Positions 1 through 8,379 of a stretch of 41,704 nt of DNA are shown here, piece by piece (the stretch's first letter is position 1; every line of letters starts with the position of its first letter). The stretch lies in assembly GCA_958408685.1 (NCBI GenBank), contig CATYLC010000019.1, forward strand, positions 1-41,704, given 5' to 3'. The DNA comes from an uncultured Collinsella sp. (GTDB lineage: Bacteria > Actinomycetota > Coriobacteriia > Coriobacteriales > Coriobacteriaceae). Under the pieces are notes generated by a model. It worked only from the letters and a program-made list of their open reading frames with translations, ran no database searches and had not been told where the DNA came from. A program made the translations under genes and the position numbers.

Positions 1-59
1 CGAGGCCGAGCGCAAAATGGATTCTAAAAAACACCTTGCCAAATAGGAGCGTCAGACCA

Positions 60-108
60 GGAAACCCCCTTATCCGTAGCTCCGAAGGAGCAGGATAAGG
101 AGGTTTCC
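60..108 (-). terminator. Long stem-loop after oppF
   Basis: Two 16-nt arms (60-75 and 93-108) enclose a second small hairpin, GCTCC/GGAGC at 79-91. On the minus-strand RNA every arm position pairs, one of them as a U-G wobble. On the plus-strand RNA that same position is a C-A mismatch, so the element fits a minus transcript. It lies just past the oppF stop and probably ends the opp operon or protects its 3' end. No U-tract follows, so intrinsic termination is not certain. Confidence 0.6.
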
Positions 109-165
109 ATGGTCGAGGACGTTCTGAAAACTAAGTCCAGCACGGGCCCGGACGAGAACAACCGA

Positions 166-1194
166 CTACAGGTCGATGTGCGATTCCTTGATCGGGAACG
201 GCTCCGCGAAGTGACAGGCGCAGCAGTGACCCGGTGCGACTTCCTTAAACTCGGGAAGCTTCTCAGAGCAGATACCCTGCGCGATCGGGCAGCGCGTGTG
301 GAAACGGCAGCCGGTCGGCGGATCCAGCGGCGACGGCGGATCGCCAGCGAGGATGATGCGCTTGCGCGTCTTCTGGATATCAGGATCGGGCACCGGCACG
401 GCAGACAGCAGCGACTGCGTGTACGGATGGTGAGGCTCGCTATAGAGCGTCTTCCAGTCCGAAACCTCAACCATCTTACCCAGATACATAACAGCAACGC
501 GATCGGAGATATGCTGCACGACAGACAGGTCGTGGGCGATAAACAGATACGCGGTACCGAACTTGTCCTGCAGTTCCTTGAGCAGGTTCAGAACCTGGGC
601 CTGAATGGAAACATCCAGAGCGGAAACCGGCTCGTCGCAGATAATCAGCTTGGGCTTCAGCGCAAAAGCGCGGGCAATACCGACACGCTGACGCTGACCG
701 CCGGAGAACTCATGAGGATAGCGGTTGATGTGCTCGGGGTTCAGTCCAACGACGTCGAGAAGCTCGCGGACGCGCTCAATGCGCTCCTCCTTGGTACCCA
801 CGCCATGAATGGTCATGGGCTCGGAGACAATCTCTCCGATGGTCATACGAGGGTTGAGCGAAGCATAAGGATCCTGGAAGATAAACTGCATCTCGCGACG
901 CATGTCCTTGATCTCATGCTTGCTCATCTCGGCAACATCTTTGCCCTGGAAGAACACCTTACCGGCGGTCGGCTTGGTCAGACGCATGATGGTGCGGCCC
1001 GTTGTGGACTTACCGCAACCAGACTCGCCAACCAGACCAAAGGTCTCGCCAGGATAAATCTCAAAAGAGATGTCATTTACAGCAGAGACGACACGCTTGG
1101 AGAAGCGCTTGGCGAACATGCCGGACTCAGCGGGAAACTCCTTAGAGAGGTGCTCGACCTTCAGCAGCGGAGTGCGCTCGTTGGTATCTGCCAT
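166..1194 (-). CDS. oppF: Oligopeptide/dipeptide ABC transporter ATP-binding protein OppF/DppF
   Basis: This is the second ATPase subunit of a peptide/nickel-type importer; it hydrolyses ATP at the cytoplasmic face of the OppB-OppC pore. The 342-aa protein has a Walker A motif (GESGCGKST, about residue 56), an ABC signature (SGGQRQR), a Walker B motif (LIICDEP) followed by SALDVS, and the H-loop (FIAHDLS). The C-terminal tail carries the family's cysteine-rich oligopeptide-transporter motif (CRFHTRC, then further Cys up to CCACH). The ATG overlaps the oppD stop by one base (TAATG), and AAGGGAGG precedes it, so translation is probably coupled. It is the last gene of oppABCDF. The substrate cannot be read from the ATPase; peptides are the default assumption. 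Confidence 0.93.
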   Translation of the reverse strand: MADTNERTPLLKVEHLSKEFPAESGMFAKRFSKRVVSAVNDISFEIYPGETFGLVGESGCGKSTTGRTIMRLTKPTAGKVFFQGKDVAEMSKHEIKDMRREMQFIFQDPYASLNPRMTIGEIVSEPMTIHGVGTKEERIERVRELLDVVGLNPEHINRYPHEFSGGQRQRVGIARAFALKPKLIICDEPVSALDVSIQAQVLNLLKELQDKFGTAYLFIAHDLSVVQHISDRVAVMYLGKMVEVSDWKTLYSEPHHPYTQSLLSAVPVPDPDIQKTRKRIILAGDPPSPLDPPTGCRFHTRCPIAQGICSEKLPEFKEVAPGHCCACHFAEPFPIKESHIDL

Positions 1195-2285
1195 TACGCC
1201 TCGCCTCCCTTCTTGGAATCCTTGCGCGTACGGGACGTCTCAGGAGCGTTCTTGAGGAACTCGGGGTCACCGGAGTAGTGGCACGCAGAGTAATGACCAG
1301 ACTCGGTGACAACGCGCTCGGGGCGCTGCTTGCGGCACTTGTCCGTCGCATAGGGGCAGCGAGGAGAGAAGACGCAGCCCTCAGGCAGGTTCATGAGCGA
1401 AGGCGGGTTGCCGTGAATCGGCGTAAGAGGCTTCTTCTCATCGATGGCCTGCTCCGGGATGGAGCGGATAAGGCCCCAGGTATAGGGGTGACGGCTCTCG
1501 TAGAAAATTTCCTCAGCAGTACCGAACTCGACGGGACGGCCAGCATACATAACCATGATCTTGTCGGCCATATCAGCGACGACACCCAGGTCATGGGTGA
1601 TCATGATGATGGCGTTGCCGTTCTTCTCCTGCATTTCCTGCATAAGCTCAATAATCTGAGCCTGAATGGTAACGTCCAGAGCCGTCGTGGGCTCGTCGGC
1701 AATCAGGATATCGGGATCGCAGGCAAGAGCCATAGCGATCATGACACGCTGACGCATACCGCCGGAGAACTGGTGCGGATACTCATTGACGCGCTTCTCG
1801 GGCTCGGGGATACCCACGAGGTCCAAAAGCTCGGTAGCGCGCTTGAGCGCCTCCTGCTTGGAGTAGCCACGGTGCAGACGAAGGCCCTCGCCCACCTGCT
1901 TGCCGATCTTATAGACCGGGTTCAAGGAGGTCATAGGATCCTGGAAGATCATCGCGATGTCGTTACCGCGAATGTGCTGCATCTCTTCCTCGGTCATCTC
2001 GAGGATAGAACGACCGCGATAGCGAACGTCGCCGCCCTCGATCTTTCCCGGAGGCATCGAGATAAGACCCATGATGGTCATGGCGGTCACGGACTTACCG
2101 GAACCGGACTCACCGACGACACCCAGGGTCTCGCCGCGATCGAGCGTGTAGGAGACACCGTCGACAGCGCGAACAACGCCATCCTCGGTGTGGAAATACA
2201 TCTTAAGGTCATCGACCTCGAGCAGATGCTGGCCCTCGGGAACCGGCTGGTCCTTCAGGTCCACATAGTTCTTGTTCTTCTTCAT
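1194..2285 (-). CDS. oppD: Oligopeptide/dipeptide ABC transporter ATP-binding protein OppD/DppD
   Basis: This is the first ATPase of the importer and pairs with OppF. The 363-aa protein shows a Walker A motif (GESGSGKS), the signature SGGMRQR, a Walker B motif (ILIADEP) with TTALDVT, and the H-loop (MITHDLG). The C-terminal cysteine motif (CVFSPRC, a third Cys six residues on, and a final SACH) is intact. From memory, this motif holds an iron-sulfur cluster in a mycobacterial oligopeptide importer. The start lies two bases past the oppC stop, and the stop overlaps the oppF start. It belongs to the five-gene minus-strand operon. Confidence 0.93.
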   Translation of the reverse strand: MKKNKNYVDLKDQPVPEGQHLLEVDDLKMYFHTEDGVVRAVDGVSYTLDRGETLGVVGESGSGKSVTAMTIMGLISMPPGKIEGGDVRYRGRSILEMTEEEMQHIRGNDIAMIFQDPMTSLNPVYKIGKQVGEGLRLHRGYSKQEALKRATELLDLVGIPEPEKRVNEYPHQFSGGMRQRVMIAMALACDPDILIADEPTTALDVTIQAQIIELMQEMQEKNGNAIIMITHDLGVVADMADKIMVMYAGRPVEFGTAEEIFYESRHPYTWGLIRSIPEQAIDEKKPLTPIHGNPPSLMNLPEGCVFSPRCPYATDKCRKQRPERVVTESGHYSACHYSGDPEFLKNAPETSRTRKDSKKGGEA

Positions 2286-2287
2286 CC

Positions 2288-3223
2288 TTATGCGTCCTTC
2301 ATCTTGACGTCGAGGGCGTCGCGCAGACCGTCACCCAGCAGGGTGAAGGCGAGCACCGTCGAAAGAATTGCCAGACCGGGCATGATCATCATCCAGGGAG
2401 CAGTCAGAAGATACTGCTGACCGTCCTGAATCATGGAGCCCCACGAAGGCGTAGGCGGAATAACGCCCATGCCGAGGAAGGACAGAGCGGACTCGGTCAG
2501 AATGGCGCCACCAATGTTCATGGTCGCGTAGACCACGATGGAGGCGACGGAGTTCGGGAAGATGTGACGCACTACGATACGAGCATCAGATGCACCCATC
2601 GCGCGCGCAGCGTCAACATAGTCGTTTTCTTTGACCGTCAAGATTGCAGAGCGGAAGACGCGCGCAATCGAAGGCCAGCCGAGAATACCGATGGCGATAA
2701 AGACGTTCTGAAGACCACGGCCGATAACGGCGATCATGGCGACAACGAACAGCACGTACGGGAACGCCAGGAAGATGTCCGCACAGCGCATGATGATCGT
2801 ATCCCAGATCCCGCCGTAGAAACCGGCCAGAGCACCCATGACCAGACCGATCACCGTGGAGATCGCGGTGGCCATAATGCCGACGGACAGCGAAACGCGT
2901 GCACCGTAGATAACGCGGACGAGAATGTCGCGACCTAGGGCGTCGGTGCCAAACGGGTGCTCGGCACACGGAGCCAACAGCGACGTCTCGGCCATAGTGG
3001 TCGAGTCGGAAGCCGTCGGGGAACCGAGCCAGGGCTTAGCCCACAGATCTGCGGTCAGGGCAACCACAACGACGATGATGATCCAGCAGACACCGATAAC
3101 GGCGAGCTTGTTCTTACGAAGACGCTTAAAAGCGTCGCCCCACAGCGTGCGGGACTTGGCGGGAGCAGATGCGGCCTTGGTGGCGGTAGCCTGCTCCTGA
3201 GACTGAGAATCAGTTTCCTGCAT
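2288..3223 (-). CDS. oppC: Oligopeptide/dipeptide ABC transporter permease OppC/DppC
   Basis: This is an inner-membrane permease subunit that pairs with OppB to form the translocation channel. The 311-aa protein has a hydrophilic N-terminus rich in Gln, Ala and Thr (about residues 1-30), one early membrane helix (about 41-60), an extracytoplasmic loop with the family-typical FGTDALGRDI, and five further helices. The cytoplasmic EAA loop, which docks on the ATPases, is visible as DAARAMGASDARI. GGGAGG precedes the ATG and overlaps the oppB stop region; the genes are 14 bp apart. Confidence 0.93.
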   Translation of the reverse strand: MQETDSQSQEQATATKAASAPAKSRTLWGDAFKRLRKNKLAVIGVCWIIIVVVVALTADLWAKPWLGSPTASDSTTMAETSLLAPCAEHPFGTDALGRDILVRVIYGARVSLSVGIMATAISTVIGLVMGALAGFYGGIWDTIIMRCADIFLAFPYVLFVVAMIAVIGRGLQNVFIAIGILGWPSIARVFRSAILTVKENDYVDAARAMGASDARIVVRHIFPNSVASIVVYATMNIGGAILTESALSFLGMGVIPPTPSWGSMIQDGQQYLLTAPWMMIMPGLAILSTVLAFTLLGDGLRDALDVKMKDA

Positions 3224-3237
3224 GAGACGTACCTCCC

Positions 3238-4275
3238 TTAGGCCTTATCCGACGGACCGCCAAGGCGGATGCGCGGGTCGAGGAATGCATAGCTAATGTC
3301 GACGAGCAGGTTGATCACCATGACGACGACGACGATGAGCGTAACGCCGCCCATAACGATGGGCCAGTCACGCATGCTAATGGCGCGATAGACCTCATAG
3401 CCGATACCGGGCCAGTTGAAGACCGTCTCGGTCAGGATGGCGCCCGAAAGCATGCCGCCAAAGTCGACACCAATATAGGTAACGACGGGGATGAGTGCAT
3501 TCTTAAGCGCATGCTTGATGATGATCGCGCGATTGGAGAGACCCTTGGCTTTTGCCGTACGAATGTAATCCTGGTTCATGACGTCAAGCAGCTGCGAGCG
3601 CATAATGCGGGCAGCATAAGCGGTCGAAACCGAAGCCAGCGTAATGGTCGGAAGCACATAGTGCATCCAATCCTGATACTGAGAGCTGGCACCGCCGGCA
3701 CCCGAGATCGGCATGGAGAATGCACCGCCCGTGGCGTCCTTGAGAATGACGCCAAAGAACAGTTGCAGCAACATACCGAGCCAGAAGGCCGGGACGGCAA
3801 CGAGGATCGACGTGGTGAGCGTTACCAAAATATCCCAGAAGGAATAACGCTTTACCGCCGAAATGATACCCGCACCGATACCCATGATTGCCTCGAGCAC
3901 GATGGCGCACGCGGCAAGTTTGACCGTATACGGATACTTCTGGGCAAAGATTTCCGTAACCGGCAGCTTGCGCTGATACGAATTGCCCAGATCGCCATGA
4001 AGCAGGCCGTTCATGTAATACAAGTAACGGTCCACGAGCGACGTTTGAACGGGGTCGCCGTTCTCGTCAAGGATCGCGTTGCCGTCCTCGTCCGACTGGA
4101 CCAGGTGATAGCGGACGCGAAGCTGAAGCTCCACCTCGGGGGACAGAGCCTTGTCTCCACCGATCAGCTTGATCGGATCTCCCGGCACGATATTCTGGAG
4201 GGCGAACAAAATCAGCGTAACGCCCAAAAACACCGGGATGAACTGAAGCACACGTTTAACGATGTACTTACCCAT
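3238..4275 (-). CDS. oppB: Oligopeptide/dipeptide ABC transporter permease OppB/DppB
   Basis: This is the first membrane subunit of the peptide importer. The 345-aa protein begins with the typical OppB start (KYIVKRVLQFIPVFLGVT) and first helix. A large extracytoplasmic region follows, then five more helices and the EAA loop (DYIRTAKAKGLSNRAI). The C-terminus ends DPRIRLG, as is common in OppB/DppB. The family-typical NIVPGDP lies after the first helix. The ATG is preceded by GGGGAG. A stem-loop between this gene and oppA probably reduces read-through, so that more binding protein than permease is made. Confidence 0.93.
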   Translation of the reverse strand: MGKYIVKRVLQFIPVFLGVTLILFALQNIVPGDPIKLIGGDKALSPEVELQLRVRYHLVQSDEDGNAILDENGDPVQTSLVDRYLYYMNGLLHGDLGNSYQRKLPVTEIFAQKYPYTVKLAACAIVLEAIMGIGAGIISAVKRYSFWDILVTLTTSILVAVPAFWLGMLLQLFFGVILKDATGGAFSMPISGAGGASSQYQDWMHYVLPTITLASVSTAYAARIMRSQLLDVMNQDYIRTAKAKGLSNRAIIIKHALKNALIPVVTYIGVDFGGMLSGAILTETVFNWPGIGYEVYRAISMRDWPIVMGGVTLIVVVVMVINLLVDISYAFLDPRIRLGGPSDKA

Positions 4276-4306
4276 ACCACTCCCCTATCTAGGGATTAAC
4301 CTAAAT

Positions 4307-4334
4307 GGGATGCCGATCGCCAGACCGGCATCCC
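4307..4334 (-). terminator. Stem-loop between oppA and oppB
   Basis: GGGATGCCG and CGGCATCCC form a perfect 9-bp stem around a 10-nt loop. On the minus strand it is followed by the AT-rich sequence ATTTAGG. It lies between the binding-protein gene and the permease genes. It is best read as a partial terminator or mRNA-stabilising hairpin that keeps oppA transcripts in excess. Confidence 0.6.
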
Positions 4335-4431
4335 AAAATTACCATCAGCCAGTTTACCCCAGGTTAGGGAGAACTGTATGTTTCCCATGAGGTCTACGTA
4401 AATACTTGACCCTCACGGAAGCTGCAAACTC

Positions 4432-6108
4432 TTAGGCGAGCTCAGCGGTACCCAGATCGGCGTGCTTCTGCGGATCGACATAGAGGTGCTTGATGCGATC
4501 AGAGCCGGCGATGGTGTGCGTGTAGAACATCACCGGGATGACCGGGCAGTCGGCAGCGACCATTGCATCGGCCTCCTGCATCTTAGCGACGCGCTCTTCG
4601 TCGTCAACCGTGGTACGGGCCTCGTCGACCTTGGCGTCGAACTCGGGGTTGTTGTAACCAGAGCGGTTGTCGCCACCGAGGGAGTCGGAGTGGAACAGCG
4701 GATACAGGAAGTTGTCCATGATCGGGTAGTCAGCAATCCAACCCAGACGACCGAACTGATAGTTAAAGTTCTGATACTGCTCGAGCAGGGCAGACCACTC
4801 GGGGGTATCGGAGACAGCGGTAACGCCAACCTTGGCGAGGTCGCCGATGATGGACTCCATGATCTCCTTGTGGCCACCGTCCTGGTTGTAGGACAGAGTC
4901 ACGTTAATGCCACGATCGCCGTTAGCACCAGCGGGAGCAACCTTGTCGAGGTACTCGTTAGCCTTGTCGACGTCGTAGGCGCAGAACTCCCATGCGCCCT
5001 CCTTGTAGCCATCGATGCCCGGAGGAACAATGCCGTCGGCAGGGGTACGGGTACCCTTGAAGATGGTCTTGCAGATGGCCTCACGGTTGATGGCCAGGGA
5101 GATACCCCTGCGCAGGTCGGCGTTGTTGAACGGCTCGGCCGTGTTGTTGCAGGTCAGGTAGTAGGTGGAAGGCTCGGCGCCGAGCAGCATGCGCTCGCCG
5201 TCACCCATGGTGTAGCCGTCCTTGGACACGCCGCGATCCTTCTTGGCAGCGTCGATCTGAGCAACGGGAACGTCGCAGACATCGAGGTTACCGGCCTGGA
5301 ACTCCTTGTAAGCGGTCTCCATGTCCTTGATGACCTGGAAGTGGATGCCATCGATCTTGGCCTTGTCGCCATAGTAATCGTCGAACTTCTTGAGGTTGAT
5401 CTCCTGACCATCCTCCCACTTGCCGTCCATCATGAACGGGCCGTTACCGACCGGTGCAAGGTAGAAGCTCTTGACATCGGACTCGGCGCACTCGGGAACC
5501 GGGGCCAGAGCCGGGTGAGAGGCGACGAAGGGGAAGTCGGCGTAAGCGGAAGACAGCTTGACGACGAGGGTCTCATCGTCGGGGCAAGTAACACCGCTGA
5601 GCTCGGTAGCGTTACCGGCAAGCAGGTCGTCATAGCCCTCGACCATGGAAAGGTGATAGGAGACCTCGGAAGGGCCGTACTCGGTAGCGATGGCCGACTT
5701 GGTGTTGACCAGACGCTCCCAACCGAGCTTGAAGGACTTGGAGGTAACGTCGTCACCGTTGTGGAACTTGGCCTTCTTGATCTTGAAGGTAAACTCGGTG
5801 GCGTCGTCGTTGGCCTTGAAGGACTCGCAAGCCAGCGGAACGATCTCGCCCTTCTCGGCGTCATAAGAGGTCAGAGCGTCAAAGAGCTGGTACTCGACCT
5901 GAGTGCCCTGGTCCTCCTGGACATTGTAGGGGTCGATGCAGACCGGGTTGTTGATGTAGAAGTTCAGCGTCGAACCGGACTCAGAACCGGAAGCGTCGCC
6001 GCCCTTCTTGCCGCATGCGGCAAGAAAAGCCATGGAGCTCGCAGCGAGGGTGCCGCCAACAAAGGCGCGACGACCCATAACGGGCTGGTGGAACATAGAA
6101 TCAGCCAT
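4432..6108 (-). CDS. oppA: Extracellular solute-binding lipoprotein, family 5 (OppA)
   Basis: This is the substrate-binding lipoprotein of the importer, tethered outside the membrane; it hands peptides to OppBC. The 558-aa protein has the SBP_bac_5 layout. The signal peptide contains a twin-arginine-like GRRAFVGG, a hydrophobic stretch and the lipobox LAAC near residue 32, followed by a Ser/Gly-rich linker. The internal LNFYINNPVCIDPYN region and the GRLGWIADYP segment near the C-terminus are typical of peptide binders. The ATG at 6108 has AGGAGG five bases upstream. It is the first gene of oppABCDF. The peptide preference cannot be deduced. Confidence 0.92.
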   Translation of the reverse strand: MADSMFHQPVMGRRAFVGGTLAASSMAFLAACGKKGGDASGSESGSTLNFYINNPVCIDPYNVQEDQGTQVEYQLFDALTSYDAEKGEIVPLACESFKANDDATEFTFKIKKAKFHNGDDVTSKSFKLGWERLVNTKSAIATEYGPSEVSYHLSMVEGYDDLLAGNATELSGVTCPDDETLVVKLSSAYADFPFVASHPALAPVPECAESDVKSFYLAPVGNGPFMMDGKWEDGQEINLKKFDDYYGDKAKIDGIHFQVIKDMETAYKEFQAGNLDVCDVPVAQIDAAKKDRGVSKDGYTMGDGERMLLGAEPSTYYLTCNNTAEPFNNADLRRGISLAINREAICKTIFKGTRTPADGIVPPGIDGYKEGAWEFCAYDVDKANEYLDKVAPAGANGDRGINVTLSYNQDGGHKEIMESIIGDLAKVGVTAVSDTPEWSALLEQYQNFNYQFGRLGWIADYPIMDNFLYPLFHSDSLGGDNRSGYNNPEFDAKVDEARTTVDDEERVAKMQEADAMVAADCPVIPVMFYTHTIAGSDRIKHLYVDPQKHADLGTAELA

Positions 6109-6207
6109 GCCATCCTCCTTATGAGATAGGACAAAGAAATGTTCAGTCGGACATATGTCGAGACAATCCGATCCGAACCATCAAAACGCCGCCCGCTGCT
6201 ATGGCTG

Positions 6208-6258
6208 GTTATGCACAACGGACCAACGTTTCACAATACAGTAGCGCATTTTATGCAC
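6208..6258 (-). promoter_or_regulatory. Candidate oppA promoter region with repeated TTATGCAC
   Basis: The 246 bp upstream of oppA are AT-richer than the genes. On the minus strand, TTGTGA (6231-6236) and CATAAC (6208-6213), 17 bp apart, could be -35 and -10 boxes. TAAAAT (6248-6253) is an alternative -10 without a good -35. The octamer TTATGCAC (plus strand) occurs twice, at 6209-6216 and 6251-6258, 42 bp apart and so on the same face of the helix. It could be a regulator site. The match to consensus is modest. Confidence 0.3.
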
Positions 6259-6354
6259 GATTTGGGGCTAATTCCGGTTAACGGTCGAGAATTTCTTTAG
6301 TTGGGCGAAGTATGTGGGGATATTTTGACTCTGTTACAAATATGTAAACAAAAA

Positions 6355-6376
6355 GGGTCCCGCACCTGCGAGACCC
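6355..6376 (-). terminator. Intrinsic terminator of secG
   Basis: On the minus strand GGGTCTCGCA and TGCGGGACCC pair as a 10-bp stem (one U-G pair) with a 2-nt gap, followed by TTTTTG. It is a classic rho-independent terminator 25 bp past the secG stop. Confidence 0.85.
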
Positions 6377-6401
6377 ATTGCAAACGTATATACGCCGATG
6401 C

Positions 6402-6656
6402 TTAGTAGCCGACAATGCCCTGCGGGAAGAAGAACATGCACAGGACGACGCACACGGCAAAAACAACGGCCATAATTACCGTCAGGCGATCGAGGTTCTG
6501 CTCCATGACGCCCGTGGCAGAGCTGGAGTTATACAGCGAGCTAGCGATCATATCCGAAACGCCGGTGCCCTTACCGGAATGCATCAGGACGAGAATCGTC
6601 AGCGCCACGGCAGAGACAGCCCAAACGACAAACAGAAGAATCTGGAACGGACCCAT
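6402..6656 (-). CDS. secG: Preprotein translocase subunit SecG
   Basis: This is the small accessory subunit of the SecYEG protein-export channel. The 84-aa protein has two membrane helices (about residues 4-22 and 58-78). The loop between them is the SecG-typical HSGKGTGVSD followed by Gly/Ser-rich residues. AAGGAG lies 9 bp before the ATG. Its position directly downstream of the gap-pgk-tpiA-gpmI cluster matches the common actinobacterial arrangement. The strong gpmI terminator at 6764-6795 separates it from that operon, so it probably has its own promoter or relies on read-through. Confidence 0.9.
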   Translation of the reverse strand: MGPFQILLFVVWAVSAVALTILVLMHSGKGTGVSDMIASSLYNSSSATGVMEQNLDRLTVIMAVVFAVCVVLCMFFFPQGIVGY

Positions 6657-6763
6657 AGATAAGCTCCTTAATAGAACAGTTCAAACTCCAGTACTGTACC
6701 ACAATCCCCCGCTCTCCCCTACCTGCCACTCAAGGACGGGGTGGAAATGGCAGAAATACCAAA

Positions 6764-6795
6764 AAGGGGGTTGTCCGGTTGTGGACAACCCCCTT
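6764..6795 (-). terminator. Intrinsic terminator of gpmI
   Basis: A perfect 13-bp stem, AAGGGGGTTGTCC/GGACAACCCCCTT, with a 6-nt loop is followed on the minus strand by TTTTTGG. It lies 25 bp past the gpmI stop and is one of the strongest terminators in the window. Confidence 0.92.
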
Positions 6796-6820
6796 ACTAG
6801 AAAACGGTATTTGTTTTCTA

Positions 6821-8374
6821 TTAGGCCTCGGTGGCGAGCACGCGGCCCGTCATCTCGGCGGAAGGCTCAATACCAGCCATGGTGAGCATGGTCGGAGCGA
6901 TATCGGAAAGACGGCCGTCCTCGATACCGGTGAGCTGTGCCTTCTCATCAACGATGATGAACGGCACGCGGTTGGTGGTGTGAGCCGTAAACGGATGCTT
7001 GGAACCGTCGGAAGCAACGTCAAACATGTGATCGGCGTTGCCGTGGTCGGCGGTAATCAGTGCAAAGCCGCCCTTGGCGAGAATCGCCGGGACAACCTTG
7101 GACAGGGCATCGTCAACAGCCTCGACAGCCTTAACGGCGGCGTCGAAGACACCGGTGTGACCAACCATGTCGCAGTTCGCGAAGTTCACGATGTAGAAAT
7201 CAGCGCGATCCTCGTTGATGGCGGCGACGAGCTTCTCGGTAACCTCGGGAGCGCTCATCTCGGGCTGCAGATCGTAGGTAGCAACCTTGGGGGAAGCGAC
7301 GAGCACGCGCTCCTCGCCCTCCTTGGGCTCCTCGATGCCACCGTTGAGGAAGAACGTCACGTGGGCGTACTTCTCGGTCTCGGCAGTGTGCAGCTGCTTC
7401 AGGCCATTAGCGGCGATAACGTCGGCCAGGACGTTCTCGGGGAACGTCTTGGGGAAGGCGACCTCGACGTCAAACGTCGGATCGTACTCGGTCATCGTCA
7501 CAAAGTGCGAAAGCTTGATCTGCTCGCGCTCAAAGCCGTCGAACTCCTTGTCCGTGAACACGCGGGTCATCTGACGAGCGCGGTCGGGACGGAAGTTGAA
7601 GAAGATGGCCGCGTCGCCCTCGTGGATGCCCTCGTTGTGGGCAGCGAAGGGCTCGACGAACTCGTCGCCGCGCGGATCCTTCTCGTAGTAGGCCTTGATA
7701 CCGGCAACGGGGTCGGTATCGGCATCGGACGCGTTGACCATGACGTCGTAGGCGCGCTGGATGCGCTCCCAACGATTATCGCGGTCCATGGCCCAATAAC
7801 GGCCCGAGACGGTGGCAACGCGTGCGTCGCAACCGGTCTCCTCGGAGATCTTAGCCAGGAAGGCGCAGAACTCACTCATGTAACCGGCACCGGACTGCGG
7901 GTCAACGTCGCGGCCGTCCATAAAGGCGTGTACACGAACGGTCTTGACGCCATGCTGGGCAGCCATCTTGACCAGAGCCTCAACGTGGTTCATATGAGAA
8001 TGAACACCGCCAGGGCTCATAAGGCCCATGAGGTGGAGGGTCTTGCCGTCAGCCTTGACATCGTCCATGGCCTTGACGAAAACCTCGTTCTTGGCGATGG
8101 AGCCGTCCTTGATGGCATTGTTGATGCGCGAAAGCTCCTGGAATACGATGCGACCGGCACCGATGTTGAGGTGACCCACCTCGGAGTTGCCCATCTGGCC
8201 ATCGGGAAGGCCCACGTCCTCGCCCGAAGCACCGAGCGTGGTGTGAGGATACTTCTCGTACAGGCCATCAAGGAAGGGCGTCTTGGCAGCGGCGACGGCG
8301 TTCTCGCCATCAGCCGGAGCCAGGCCGCAGCCGTCCATGATAATCAGGAGTGCAGGAAGATGACGTTGTGCCAT
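6821..8374 (-). CDS. gpmI: 2,3-bisphosphoglycerate-independent phosphoglycerate mutase
   Basis: GpmI interconverts 3- and 2-phosphoglycerate in glycolysis using Mn2+ and a phosphoserine intermediate. The 517-aa protein is of normal length. The metal-binding Asp lies in IIMDGCG (residue 14), the nucleophilic Ser64 in MGNSEVGHLNIGAGR, the phosphatase-like insertion holds DGRDVDP and RDNRWER, and the second metal site is ITADHGNADHM near the C-terminus. It starts five bases after the tpiA stop in a gap-pgk-tpiA-gpmI run, so one transcript covers consecutive lower-glycolytic steps. It ends at a strong terminator. Confidence 0.96.
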   Translation of the reverse strand: MAQRHLPALLIIMDGCGLAPADGENAVAAAKTPFLDGLYEKYPHTTLGASGEDVGLPDGQMGNSEVGHLNIGAGRIVFQELSRINNAIKDGSIAKNEVFVKAMDDVKADGKTLHLMGLMSPGGVHSHMNHVEALVKMAAQHGVKTVRVHAFMDGRDVDPQSGAGYMSEFCAFLAKISEETGCDARVATVSGRYWAMDRDNRWERIQRAYDVMVNASDADTDPVAGIKAYYEKDPRGDEFVEPFAAHNEGIHEGDAAIFFNFRPDRARQMTRVFTDKEFDGFEREQIKLSHFVTMTEYDPTFDVEVAFPKTFPENVLADVIAANGLKQLHTAETEKYAHVTFFLNGGIEEPKEGEERVLVASPKVATYDLQPEMSAPEVTEKLVAAINEDRADFYIVNFANCDMVGHTGVFDAAVKAVEAVDDALSKVVPAILAKGGFALITADHGNADHMFDVASDGSKHPFTAHTTNRVPFIIVDEKAQLTGIEDGRLSDIAPTMLTMAGIEPSAEMTGRVLATEA

Positions 8375-8379
8375 ATGTC

